DNA of 64,000 nt from Salipiger pentaromativorans (GTDB lineage Bacteria > Pseudomonadota > Alphaproteobacteria > Rhodobacterales > Rhodobacteraceae): assembly GCF_024721115.1 (NCBI RefSeq), contig NZ_JAMDHK010000014.1:81500-145499 (forward strand), given 5' to 3'. The notes beneath the pieces were generated by a model. It was not told where the DNA came from, did not search any database, and saw only the letters and a list, made by a program, of their open reading frames with translations. Of this stretch, positions 7,824 through 15,667 are shown piece after piece (within the stretch, counting starts at the first letter, position 1; every line of letters begins with the position of its first letter). The translations under genes were made by a program, and so were the position numbers.

Positions 7824-8621
7824 ATGAGTGATTTGCGCCCGTTCAAAGAAGTTCAGCTTCAATGGCTTCGCCTTCTGCTCGCTGACACTTCGCTCAGCCC
7901 TCGTGCCGTGCAGTTCGCCACATACCTTGCCGTGGTTAGGTACAACGACAATGTCGGCAAAGCATGGCCGTCACATGCAACGGTTTGCGAAGATCTCGGG
8001 CTGAAGAGCGAAAAGACCATCCAGCGCCTGATCAAGGAACTCGATGGTAAGTGGTTCGAGATCAGGCGCGGGAATGGTCAAAAGCAGTCTACCGAATACG
8101 TGCCGTCCAAAACATCGCATCAGGCAGCCCAAGAGTTACGCGAAAAAGAGGAGGCGGGAAAGACGGACAAAATTGTCCCCCTTCGCGGCCCCAAAGGCGG
8201 ACATTTCTGTCCCGGAACCCAGACAGAAATGTCGCGCGAACCCGGACAAAAATGTCCACCAATAAAAGAGAAAGAAAAAACAAAGGAAAAAAGAGCGCTG
8301 ACACGGGATTTGCCTGATGAGGGGCAATCCCGTATTGCGCTCCGGTTGGTGCCCGGCGGCGGCGGCGTCTTTGAGCGAACATGGAATGACAGGTTGCAGG
8401 CGGTCGGGCTTGAACGCTTGGACCGACTATTTCGACATGTTCGCGACGAGCAGGGGCGGAGTTGCTACCTGTTGCCCGGAAGCTGGCCGGAGCCGCAGGG
8501 AAGCATCGGTTGGCACACCCAGCTTTCTCAGATTTATCGGATGTCTGGCCGGGCGGTGCCTGAGAAGCTGGAAAAGGCCATCCGCGCGAATTCTTCGTCC
8601 GAGCTGAGGATGGCGTCATGA
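7824..8621 (+). CDS. helix-turn-helix protein, replication-initiator type
   Basis: The 265-residue protein starts at an ATG behind AGAGGAGGTGTGCG. Residues 10-90 form a winged helix-turn-helix of the HTH_36 type (LSPRAVQFATYLAVV, then WPSHATVCEDLGLKSEKTIQRLIKEL). Such domains occur in plasmid and island replication initiators and phage O-like proteins. The middle (about 100-155) is a charged linker with two cysteine-bearing repeats (GGHFCPGTQTEM, EPGQKCPP) and a Lys/Glu run. Being the first gene of the element and just ahead of the relaxase, it may start replication of the excised circle, or regulate. The sequence cannot decide between these. Confidence 0.65.
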   Translation: MSDLRPFKEVQLQWLRLLLADTSLSPRAVQFATYLAVVRYNDNVGKAWPSHATVCEDLGLKSEKTIQRLIKELDGKWFEIRRGNGQKQSTEYVPSKTSHQAAQELREKEEAGKTDKIVPLRGPKGGHFCPGTQTEMSREPGQKCPPIKEKEKTKEKRALTRDLPDEGQSRIALRLVPGGGGVFERTWNDRLQAVGLERLDRLFRHVRDEQGRSCYLLPGSWPEPQGSIGWHTQLSQIYRMSGRAVPEKLEKAIRANSSSELRMAS

Positions 8622-8907
8622 TCGTGGTCGTCGAGGTGCGCCTGTTTTTCTGCTCTACCGGCTTTTGTGCTGCGCTTGGGCTTCTGGTCTGCCGGGCAAT
8701 GAGGCCTCTCCGCAAATCTCTTCCGAAGCGCCTTCCACACGGCTGGCGAAGGAAGAGGTTTGTAGCCGCCGCTGGCTGCTTCGGTCCCGGTGGGACCGGC
8801 GGCGCAGCCGCTTGGCGGGGTTCAGGGGGGCAGCGCCCTGGCCGACATGTTGCTTGCAACATAATAGTCGGTCCATATTGTGTTTCTTATCAAACTAGGG
8901 GGCTGTG
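8622..8907. other. spacer before the relaxase gene, candidate oriT
   Basis: No convincing gene is visible. The stretch contains a GC-rich part with short hairpins (for example GGTCCC/GGGACC near 8785-8800). It then drops to AT-rich sequence carrying a perfect inverted repeat at 8847-8862: ATGTTGC, two T, GCAACAT. Origins of transfer of MOBV elements lie just upstream of the mob gene and contain such a repeat before the nick site, so 8840-8890 is the likeliest oriT. No nick-site consensus could be confirmed by eye. Confidence 0.35.
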
Positions 8908-10314
8908 ATGTCCGGTCCCCAATTCATGCACCTTCAGTCCTATTCACGCAAAGCCAATGAGGGTGGGCAATCTGTCGAACAAGTGCTCGCCGAGGCCTCC
9001 CGTGTGCCTGAATACAGCAAGCATGTGGCCGATCCTCGCCCGCCGTCTCTCGTCTATGGCGTGGCCGCTGACGAGGTCCGCAAGCTGCACGACGAGATGG
9101 TTGCCGCCGGTGGGGTTGACGTAACCCTGAAGGATGGCCGGACGGCCCGGCGGGGCATCCGCAAGGACCGACACACTTTGCTGACGGCTGTCGCATCGCA
9201 TCCCCTGCCGACCGATCTGGTGGAAACGAAACCCGACGCCCGCGCCGATTACGAGCGCTGGCGAGACCACAACCTTGCCTGGCTCAAGGCTCAGTTCGGC
9301 GACAAGCTGGTGTCCGTGATCGAGCATAGGGACGAAAAGCACCCGCACATCCACGCTTACATATTGCCGCTGGACGATCCGACCTGTTCGGCACGCCAGC
9401 TCAACCCGGCTTGGCAAGCCAAGGAGGAGGCGATGGAGGTTGCCCGTGCCGCCGGTCATGACGACAAAGCTGCGCTGAAATTGGGCAATGCTGCCTATCG
9501 CGCGAGGGCGCGGGAATTGCAGGACCACTACTATGAGCATGTCAGTCTGGCCTCTGGCTTGACCCGAACTGGCCCGAAACGCGAACGCCTCAGCCGCCAG
9601 CAATGGAAGGCGCGGAAGGATGCAGCAAAGCTGACGGCCCAGATCAGCCAAGAAATCGACGGGCGGCTGGAAGATGTCGTTGACGCGGAAGACGGTCTGG
9701 AGCGGTCACTGGCTGTCAAGGCCGAGGAGATCGCGGAAAAGCTCGACCTGGCGGATCAGGCGCTGGAAGAGGCGGAAGCGGATCGTGCAGAGGCGCAGCG
9801 TTTGCGCGAGCAGGCTACGCGGGATGCCCAGAATGCTGAAGCGCGTATCCAGCGGCAGCTTGACCAAAAGCAGGAGGCACTTGAGGCTCAGCATCGGCAA
9901 CAGCGCGAAGCGGAACGCGCCGACCTTCACCGCGCCCGGCAGGAGGCCGAACAGGAAGCCCGCCGCCTGCGTGATGCACAGGCGCAGCTCAACCAGGATC
10001 GGGCTGACGCGCTGCGCAATGCGGCGAAAGAGGCCGCGCGCGTTGTTCTGGAGCTGTTTCTTGGGGTGCTTGATGGTTCGGTGCGTCCAGATCCCGCCGA
10101 CCCGAGAGTCTGGATCATCCGCGATGATGATCTTCGGGAGCGGGCGAAGAAGCTCGACCTGGTCGAGTTGATCAAGGACACGATGAAGGTTCTACACGAT
10201 GCTTGGACGCTGCTCTCCGAACGGCTGTCGCCCACGGAACAAGCGGCAGTCTCCGAACAGATTGCAGAGCCTGTGAAGGCGGCGCTAGATCGACAACCCG
10301 GTCGCCAGCCATGA
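8908..10314 (+). CDS. mobV: MOBV-family relaxase (Mob/Pre)
   Basis: The 468-residue protein carries the MOBV/Pre signature at about residues 140-149, EHRDEKHPHIHA. The closing His-x-His holds the metal used to cut one DNA strand at oriT. An N-terminal segment (residues 6-14, FMHLQSYSR) fits the family's first motif. The domain spans roughly residues 1-210. A long Glu/Ala/Arg-rich coiled coil follows (about 225-375), then a C-terminal helical region. The enzyme would nick the excised element and lead it into a recipient through another element's conjugation channel, since none is encoded here. An ATG at 8908 follows a GTG at 8905; CTAGGGGG lies upstream. The stop overlaps the next ATG by four bases. 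Confidence 0.88.
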   Translation: MSGPQFMHLQSYSRKANEGGQSVEQVLAEASRVPEYSKHVADPRPPSLVYGVAADEVRKLHDEMVAAGGVDVTLKDGRTARRGIRKDRHTLLTAVASHPLPTDLVETKPDARADYERWRDHNLAWLKAQFGDKLVSVIEHRDEKHPHIHAYILPLDDPTCSARQLNPAWQAKEEAMEVARAAGHDDKAALKLGNAAYRARARELQDHYYEHVSLASGLTRTGPKRERLSRQQWKARKDAAKLTAQISQEIDGRLEDVVDAEDGLERSLAVKAEEIAEKLDLADQALEEAEADRAEAQRLREQATRDAQNAEARIQRQLDQKQEALEAQHRQQREAERADLHRARQEAEQEARRLRDAQAQLNQDRADALRNAAKEAARVVLELFLGVLDGSVRPDPADPRVWIIRDDDLRERAKKLDLVELIKDTMKVLHDAWTLLSERLSPTEQAAVSEQIAEPVKAALDRQPGRQP

Positions 10315-10967
10315 ATGAATTCGATGAACGTCTTGCAAAAATACGGCGACAAAAAGCTGAAGCCCGCACCACGGCTGCGGATGATTTTGCGCAGTTGAGG
10401 GAGGGGTTGGCCGAGGCCCAGAGCAAACTCGCGGAACTGGACGCTGCCCGGCAAACCCTGTCTGAGGCCGTCAAAGCCGATAGCAGTAGGATCGCGGTCC
10501 TTCGCCGCCGTGTGACTGTTGGTGTCGTTCTAGTCGCGCTCGTCGGGGCTTTGGTGCTGGCGCTGACCGGGGCAGTTTCCAGCCGCATGCTCGATGAAGC
10601 ACGAACCGAGGCCGCTCGTATCCGAGCCGAGAACACCCAGGAGATTGCCCAGGCACGGGCCGAAGGCGAAGCTGCTTTGCATGCCCTCGCAGATCGGTTG
10701 GCAAGCCGTGAGGCTGTGCTGACCGCCGAGATCGAAGCGATGGGTGCCGATTTGGCGCAGCTTGATGCCGACCGCGATGCAGCGCGCGCCGATCTGGAAC
10801 ACTTTGCAGACCTGCGGCATCAAATCGGGTTCGATCTGATCCCCTACCGCAACCGCGTAATGATCGTGGTGCCGCAAGGCGAAACCATCACCCGCTGGAA
10901 CGCCCCAGGACTGTCGGATCTCGCCCGCTACAACGGGCGGATGTTCCGGGTGGTGCGTGCAGACTAA
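10311..10967 (+). CDS. membrane-anchored coiled-coil protein, relaxase partner
   Basis: The 218-residue product is not a recognised enzyme. Residues 1-60 are a charged helical stretch. Residues about 68-88 form one membrane segment (VTVGVVLVALVGALVLALTG). Residues about 90-170 form a second coiled coil rich in Glu, Ala and Arg. A small C-terminal domain ends VRAD. The ATG overlaps the relaxase stop (ATGA at 10311-10314), so it is co-translated with it. That arrangement recalls accessory mobilization proteins that hold the relaxase at the membrane (MobB-like), but no sequence match is claimed. Terminator and promoter elements separate it from the ATPase gene downstream. Confidence 0.7.
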   Translation: MNEFDERLAKIRRQKAEARTTAADDFAQLREGLAEAQSKLAELDAARQTLSEAVKADSSRIAVLRRRVTVGVVLVALVGALVLALTGAVSSRMLDEARTEAARIRAENTQEIAQARAEGEAALHALADRLASREAVLTAEIEAMGADLAQLDADRDAARADLEHFADLRHQIGFDLIPYRNRVMIVVPQGETITRWNAPGLSDLARYNGRMFRVVRAD

Positions 10968-11063
10968 GCGTGAAGTTAAGCGTAAGAGGCTGTCCAGACA
11001 GGGAGTATGGCTCGCTAGTACTACATGGATTTTTTCATGTTATCAGTGCTATGAGCGCTTTCG

Positions 11064-11092
11064 TTGACATAAGATCAATACTTTGATACTAT
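11064..11092 (+). promoter_or_regulatory. sigma-70 promoter, probably giving a leaderless mRNA
   Basis: TTGACA at 11064-11069 and TACTAT at 11087-11092 are separated by exactly 17 bases in an AT-rich stretch. Transcription would start about 6-7 bases after the -10, which is base 11098-11099, the A of the ATG of the next gene. No ribosome-binding site precedes that ATG (the preceding bases are GAAAC). The message would then be leaderless. Confidence 0.6.
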
Positions 11093-11098
11093 AGAAAC

Positions 11099-12538
11099 AT
11101 GCTTGAAATCGCGAAATCAGACATCCTCAAAAGTCTCCGCCGGGATAACCCGTGGTGGGATACTTCGTATAAGATCACTCGAAGTCCGACCGAGAAGACG
11201 CGCGCCTATTTTAGCCCCTTCTCGACGCTTGCCCTGGACTGGTCTGTGCGACGCTCAACCATCCTGATGGGGCCGCGACGGGTTGGCAAGACCGTCATGC
11301 TGCGTCAGTTGATCGAGAAGGCGATAGACGAGGGGTTCAGCGGCCAGAACATCCTGTTCGTATCCATCGACACGCCACTCTATAGCGGAATGCCGCTCTC
11401 GCGCCTGATTGACCTGTTTGAGGAAGAGACTGAGCACGATGCGCAGGCAAGGCGGATCATCGTCTTTGATGAGATCCAGTATCTGAAAGACTGGGAAGTC
11501 CATCTCAAGGTGCTGACCGACCAGCACCCGAACACAAGGTTCATCGCATCCGGTTCGGCGGCGGCGGCGCTGCGCCTGAAAAGTCAGGAATCGGGCGCAG
11601 GTCGCTTCACTGACTTTTTCCTTCCGCCACTCACATTTGCCGAATTCCTCGCATTTAGGGAGTTGGAAACCGATCTGATCAAATCCGCCCCGCTTGGAGC
11701 TACCTTGCGGTTTTCCACCCCCGATATCGAGCGGCTGAACGAAGAGTTCATCAATTACCTGAACTTCGGGGGCTATCCGGAAGCGGTTCTCAACCCGGCG
11801 ATTCAAGCGGATGTGCAGCGTTTCCTTGGCCGTGATATCATCGACAAGGTTTTGCTGCGTGACCTCCCCAGCCTCTATGGCATTCAGGACATTCAGGAAC
11901 TCAACCGGCTTTTCACGACAATAGCCTACCATACAGGGCAGGAAATCAGTCTCGACGGCCTGGCTCAAAGCTCGGGCGTAGCCAAGAACACGATCACAAA
12001 GTATCTCGAATACTTGGAAGCCGCTTTTCTGATTGTCCGAATTCGCCGTGTAGATGACACTGGTAAGACATTTCAGCGGATGCGAAACTTCAAGGTCTAC
12101 CTGACCAACCCGTCAATGCGCGCCGCGCTATTCGCTCCGATTGCCGATGGTGACGATGCGATGGGCGCGATGGCTGAGACGGCGATTTTTTCGCAGTGGT
12201 TCCACTCTGATCTGATGAAAAACCTTCATTATGCGCGGTGGAAGCACGGAAGGACCGATCTGGAAGTTGATCTGGTTCGTGTCGATCCGGCGCGCCTCAA
12301 GCCGACCTGGGCATATGAAATCAAATGGTCCGACCGCTACGCCAGTGATCAACCAGGCGAATTGCGCGGGCTTGTCGAGTTCGCCAAACGCAACTTTGCC
12401 AACAGCGTGCCCGCAGGGGCGACTACGAAGACGATCACCGCCGAGAGCGAAATTGACGGGGTCCTCATCCGGCACTTTCCCTGCGCCCTGCATTGCTATC
12501 AGGTTGGCAAGAACGTCGCCGAAGGGCGAGCGCCCTGA
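11099..12538 (+). CDS. AAA ATPase with DUF4143 domain
   Basis: The 479-residue protein has an AAA_14-type ATPase core with a P-loop at residues 58-65 (GPRRVGKT), a Walker B at about 120-126 (RIIVFDEIQ) and a sensor-1-like FIASGS near residue 150. A helix-turn-helix-like region sits around 280-310 (SLDGLAQSSGVAKNTITKYL). The C-terminal DUF4143 domain has nuclease-like Glu-x-Lys sequence (WAYEIKWSD near residue 405). The family is widespread in bacteria and archaea and often sits in mobile DNA; its cellular role is not settled. Here it is a lone transcription unit inside the element, read from its own strong promoter and apparently leaderless. Confidence 0.85.
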   Translation: MLEIAKSDILKSLRRDNPWWDTSYKITRSPTEKTRAYFSPFSTLALDWSVRRSTILMGPRRVGKTVMLRQLIEKAIDEGFSGQNILFVSIDTPLYSGMPLSRLIDLFEEETEHDAQARRIIVFDEIQYLKDWEVHLKVLTDQHPNTRFIASGSAAAALRLKSQESGAGRFTDFFLPPLTFAEFLAFRELETDLIKSAPLGATLRFSTPDIERLNEEFINYLNFGGYPEAVLNPAIQADVQRFLGRDIIDKVLLRDLPSLYGIQDIQELNRLFTTIAYHTGQEISLDGLAQSSGVAKNTITKYLEYLEAAFLIVRIRRVDDTGKTFQRMRNFKVYLTNPSMRAALFAPIADGDDAMGAMAETAIFSQWFHSDLMKNLHYARWKHGRTDLEVDLVRVDPARLKPTWAYEIKWSDRYASDQPGELRGLVEFAKRNFANSVPAGATTKTITAESEIDGVLIRHFPCALHCYQVGKNVAEGRAP

Positions 12539-12701
12539 GGGATTGAGGCAGCCTTGCTGGTCTGTTCAAAGCTCATGGCCACCCCGCCTTCCCCTGCCTT
12601 ATGGCGGGCGATGTCAGGCGGGGCCGGATGCCACACGGGAGCCGGAAAATCCACATGAGCGAGACGCCAAGTATTGAGCGATTGTGGGGTTTCAGGCGGG
12701 G

Positions 12702-12745
12702 TGCGGAGATTATAGGGCCTATTCTCCGCACCTGATGCGGAGAAT
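12702..12745. terminator. three-arm hairpin between convergent units
   Basis: TGCGGAGA (12702-12709), TCTCCGCA (12723-12730) and again TGCGGAGA (12736-12743) can form two mutually exclusive hairpins. The tighter one has a 10-base-pair stem at 12721-12745 with a five-base loop. It lies just past the stop of the minus-strand small-gene group and about 200 bases past the ATPase stop. A convergent terminator is the simplest reading, although no run of T follows. Confidence 0.35.
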
Positions 12746-12751
12746 CGCGGG

Positions 12752-12991
12752 TCATTCCACGCCTTCCGCTGTGCCTGGCTGCTTCTCGAAAACCCGCCCG
12801 AGGTTCTTGTAGCCCAGGCTGTCGACGGTGATGTTGCCGCACGCGCAGGACGCCATGCCCTTCGTCGCCCCCTTCGGCGCTTTGGCTGCATAGTGCCAGC
12901 TTTCCGCAATGGTGCCGCAGAGCGTGCATTTCATGCGGAATGGCTTGTTGTTGCCGTGATGCGTCGGGCGGTGCTCAGGGTTGCGGGTCAT
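12752..12991 (-). CDS. small zinc-ribbon-like protein
   Basis: This 79-residue protein has four cysteines in a zinc-ribbon pattern: C22-x-x-C25 (KCTLCGT) and C49-x-C51 (ASCACGN). The rest is basic and His-rich at the start (HRPTHHGNNK). Its function is unknown; such small ribbons often bind nucleic acid or a partner. The ATG at 12991 overlaps the stop of the upstream 75-residue gene (ATGA), so the pair is coupled. An earlier in-frame start at 13057 would run into the neighbour and is not used here. Confidence 0.6.
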   Translation of the reverse strand: MTRNPEHRPTHHGNNKPFRMKCTLCGTIAESWHYAAKAPKGATKGMASCACGNITVDSLGYKNLGRVFEKQPGTAEGVE

Positions 12992-13215
12992 TTGCGCATC
13001 AACTCCGGGTTTTCCTTCGGGTCGAAAGGGTGCTTGCCGTCCTTGTCGGCGCGCCATGGGTCGCCGAATTGCTTTTCATGAGGCGCGTCATCTGCGGTCA
13101 GGTCGATCTGGTTCAGGGCGCGGCGTGCCCGGCGGTGTTCGCTGGTCTTGAAGGTCTTGTCGCTTGGGGCTTTTGTTACGCCAGTGATCGGGGTTTTGCG
13201 GTGAGAGCGGGACAT
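12988..13215 (-). CDS. small basic hypothetical protein
   Basis: The 75-residue protein is strongly charged: Arg/Lys-rich in the first half (SRSHRKTPI, HRRARRALNQIDL) and Asp/Glu/Pro-rich in the second (DPWRADKDGKHPFDPKENP). No family is recognised and no cysteine or membrane segment is present. It sits five bases downstream of the metallophosphoesterase stop and overlaps the zinc-ribbon gene by four bases, so all three belong to one operon. Confidence 0.6.
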   Translation of the reverse strand: MSRSHRKTPITGVTKAPSDKTFKTSEHRRARRALNQIDLTADDAPHEKQFGDPWRADKDGKHPFDPKENPELMRK

Positions 13216-13220
13216 TTGGA

Positions 13221-13787
13221 TTACCTCGCTTTCGCCCGTGGCTCAGCATCCTGCCAGTGCCTGTTGGGCGGCAAGCTGCGGGCGCGGGCGGCGGCTTCGC
13301 TGGCGTTGACGGGGGCATAGTCCCAGACATCGACGCCGACATTCACCGCATTGGACGAGCCGCGCCAGTTACCATGAACATGGCCGAAGAAATGCAGCGC
13401 GCCTTTGCGGGCGTGATTCCAGGTGATCATCGGATAATGACATAGCGTAATCGGGCGCTCGACCTCGGGGTCTGGCACCTCAGCCAAGGGAGCGATACTG
13501 TCCCACGGCAGGGCCAGTGTCGGGGCAAGGTCGTGATTGCCGGTGATCAGATGTTTGCGCGCGCCGGGAAGCTGCCCGAAGAGGCCGAGCAGCCAGTCCT
13601 CATCCTTTGCCTTCGGGCCAAAGGCGAAATCCCCGACGATCCAAAGATCATCCTCGGGGCCGACACGGCTCCACATCCGCTCGATCAGGGTTGCGTCCAT
13701 ATGTTCGATGCTGCGGAAGGGCCGCGCGGCATGAGCCAAAATCGCTTCATGCCCGAAATGCGGGTCCGCCGTGTACCAATGTGCCAT
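13221..13787 (-). CDS. metallophosphoesterase
   Basis: The 188-residue protein carries the full calcineurin-like set of metal-binding motifs: D-x-H in TADPHFGH (near residue 9), G-D in IVGDFAFG, G-N-H-D in LITGNHD, a His in TLCHYPM, and G-H-V-H in FFGHVHG. It should be an active two-metal phosphodiesterase or phosphatase; the substrate is unknown. Relatives are common in phages and islands. The ATG at 13787 shares bases with the TGA of a 10-codon frame (13817-13788) that itself starts in the stop of the preceding small gene, a chain of re-initiation. A GTG at 13790 is the alternative start. Confidence 0.85.
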   Translation of the reverse strand: MAHWYTADPHFGHEAILAHAARPFRSIEHMDATLIERMWSRVGPEDDLWIVGDFAFGPKAKDEDWLLGLFGQLPGARKHLITGNHDLAPTLALPWDSIAPLAEVPDPEVERPITLCHYPMITWNHARKGALHFFGHVHGNWRGSSNAVNVGVDVWDYAPVNASEAAARARSLPPNRHWQDAEPRAKAR

Positions 13788-13815
13788 CACTCAACCTTGC
13801 GCGGCGGCTTGCCGC

Positions 13816-13989
13816 TCATGGCGCGCCGTTTACGAAGTCCTCGGCGGCCTTGTTGTATGCATCGCATTTCTTCACAAGGTCGATCAATTCCTGAAAGCGG
13901 GCCTCTTCAGCCTCGGATCGGTCGCGCTCTGCCAAAGCGAAAAGTTCCTGACGCTGCTCCTTGCACGCCAGTGTATCATACCACGCCAT
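13816..13989 (-). CDS. small hypothetical protein (57 aa)
   Basis: A 57-residue frame reads MAWYDTLACKEQRQELF and continues as one charged amphipathic helix to a short Asn-Gly-Ala-Pro end. A near-perfect ribosome-binding site (AGGAGG, seven bases ahead) decides the start. Two cysteines (residues 9 and 42) are the only special residues. It leads the group with the metallophosphoesterase and the two following small genes. Function unknown. The good Shine-Dalgarno sequence and the tight packing argue it is real. Confidence 0.55.
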   Translation of the reverse strand: MAWYDTLACKEQRQELFALAERDRSEAEEARFQELIDLVKKCDAYNKAAEDFVNGAP

Positions 13990-13999
13990 AGAGGCCTCC

Positions 14000-14296
14000 T
14001 CATTCCTTACGGTGCCAAAGCTGGTTGGAGAGGTCGACTTTTCGGCCCATCACCAGAAAGGCGGCTCCGATCACCGCGAAAGGCACCGCCCACCAATTGA
14101 TCCCCTTGCCGTCCACGAAGGCGAGGAACACTCCGACCAGCACAAGCCCGATGCTCAATCCATAGAACTTCAGGCGGCTCATCCAAGCGGGGGTGAGGTC
14201 TTTGACAGCGCCGCATTGGCCGCAGACCGTCGCACGGGCGTCCAATTCGGTGTAGCAAAACGGGCAGGTCTGGGTTTCCGCTGTGGCGTCTGTCAT
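14000..14296 (-). CDS. zinc-ribbon membrane protein
   Basis: The 98-residue protein begins with a zinc ribbon of the double-CxxC type (CPFC at about residues 11-14, CGQC at about 25-28). Two membrane segments follow, at roughly 45-61 (FYGLSIGLVLVGVFLAF) and 68-85 (WWAVPFAVIGAAFLVMG). The ribbon would lie on the cytoplasmic side. No specific function can be given. It lies four bases after the exported protein gene upstream and ten bases before the 57-residue gene, in the same minus-strand run. Confidence 0.65.
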   Translation of the reverse strand: MTDATAETQTCPFCYTELDARATVCGQCGAVKDLTPAWMSRLKFYGLSIGLVLVGVFLAFVDGKGINWWAVPFAVIGAAFLVMGRKVDLSNQLWHRKE

Positions 14297-14300
14297 GGCG

Positions 14301-15146
14301 TCACAGGTCCATATCGGCGGGCGCGACCGGCGCGTCGGTGGTCAAGGCTTCGAGGATCTGACGATCCACCTCGGCCACATGCTGGCGGATCAGGTCGAAA
14401 TCGGTCAGCGAAAAGCTGACCGTCGAGATCTGCGCGCCGCCGCTAACCCCAACCGTGAACAGCGCCGTGCAACCCGGCATGATCGGCGTTTCACGGTGTT
14501 GGCGAAAGCGGTACTCGGCATCGGCGCTGAATCCCGTTGAGCAGGGTCGGTACTGGATCGTCTTGCGCGACCCAAACTGGCTGACTGTGGTGATCTCATG
14601 CAGCGGCTGGCCGTCGAGATCGGGGATGAAGCCATCCTCGCCCCAGGCCCAGGTTGCGCTGCTCCCGTCGCGCTTGGAGGGCGGACCATAGCGCTCTTCC
14701 AACTGCGCGATCAGCGCGGCAGGTTCTGGCAGGTTCTCGTTCGGTTCACGGATCGTGCGCCTGATTTGCAGCACCCGTCCACCCATGGCCTCGGTCGCCA
14801 GCGTGGCGTTGATCTCGGCATAGGGATCGCGGCCCATGCGGGTGTGCAGCCCCACGCCCTGCGTCACCAGTTTCTGGTCGAAGCTCAGCGCAAAGGCGCG
14901 CCCCTCACCGTTTTCGACACGCAGCGCTACTTGCTCAGGCACAAGGATCAGCATCATCCGCTCCCCGAACATGCTGCTCGCTTCCATCGCCGCCGCTCCC
15001 GGCTGAATGTCGAGGATCGCGTAGGGGTAAGGGCGCGGCTCCGGAGTCAGCGTTTCGGTCAGACTGTCCTGCGCGTAGGCGGCCACCGCTGCACCGGAAA
15101 TCAGCGAAGCCATGAACAACTTGCGGGCAAATCGTACGAAACTCAT
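14301..15146 (-). CDS. exported hypothetical protein
   Basis: The 281-residue product has a signal peptide (basic start MSFVRFARKLF, hydrophobic core, cut after AYAQ at about residue 26). The mature part is a mixed alpha/beta domain with two cysteines near residues 202 and 226 that could pair. A ribosome-binding GGAGAT lies upstream. No family is recognised. It is the first gene of the minus-strand run and is divergent from the XRE regulator gene, with 75 bases between them. Confidence 0.65.
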   Translation of the reverse strand: MSFVRFARKLFMASLISGAAVAAYAQDSLTETLTPEPRPYPYAILDIQPGAAAMEASSMFGERMMLILVPEQVALRVENGEGRAFALSFDQKLVTQGVGLHTRMGRDPYAEINATLATEAMGGRVLQIRRTIREPNENLPEPAALIAQLEERYGPPSKRDGSSATWAWGEDGFIPDLDGQPLHEITTVSQFGSRKTIQYRPCSTGFSADAEYRFRQHRETPIMPGCTALFTVGVSGGAQISTVSFSLTDFDLIRQHVAEVDRQILEALTTDAPVAPADMDL

Positions 15147-15169
15147 CGAAATCTCCTCTGCTATCCAAG

Positions 15170-15198
15170 TTGATACGATTAGTCCGTGGACGATTAAA
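15170..15198 (+). promoter_or_regulatory. promoter and operator-like repeat of the XRE gene
   Basis: TTGATA at 15170-15175 and ATTAAA at 15193-15198 are 17 bases apart, placing the start point about 17 bases before the ATG at 15222. Between the hexamers lies GTCC-GT-GGAC (15182-15191), a small dyad where a repressor would block the promoter. XRE proteins often regulate themselves this way. The reading is by eye only. Confidence 0.35.
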
Positions 15199-15221
15199 CA
15201 CCTTTTTTGCGCTACAGCGGT

Positions 15222-15440
15222 ATGGAGCGCAAGTTTACAGTCGAGGATTTCGGGAAGCGCCTGCGCGAGCTGCGCAAGGCACAGGGCTATTCGCAGGAGG
15301 GCTTTGCCCTGACCGTGGAGCTGGACCGAACCTACATCGGCGGCATCGAGCGTGGGGAACGGAATCCGGGCCTCAAGACGATCCTTCGGATCGCTGAGGC
15401 TCTTGGGGTGCCTGTGGCTGAACTGTTCAGTGCGGGCTGA
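15222..15440 (+). CDS. XRE-family transcriptional regulator
   Basis: The 72-residue protein is a single Cro/C1-type helix-turn-helix domain: [20 protein letters not shown], then [23 protein letters not shown]. It resembles the controller proteins of restriction-modification systems in size and in the YSQExFA...YIxxIERGxRNP pattern. It lies 227 bases ahead of hsdR in the same orientation. A control role on the restriction operon, on the divergent exported-protein gene, or both is plausible but not shown. The ATG at 15222 is preferred over an upstream TTG. Confidence 0.8.
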   Translation: MERKFTVEDFGKRLRELRKAQGYSQEGFALTVELDRTYIGGIERGERNPGLKTILRIAEALGVPVAELFSAG

Positions 15441-15667
15441 CGGAACTTGGGATATGGGTTTGATGCGCTGAGACTGGTAAGCGGTTGCTATGGGTGTAGG
15501 CTGCGGATGCGGCTTGGCTCGGTGTTAAGGCCTGTCAGAGTGCTTCTTCGGTAAATTCGGTATGTGCCGATGGTCGTTCGATAGGGGCTGCAACTGCGAG
15601 AAACTGCTGCTATCTGTAAGCAAACGACAGGAAACACCTGCAAGCGTTGTGTTGGGGCGGTGGGCGA

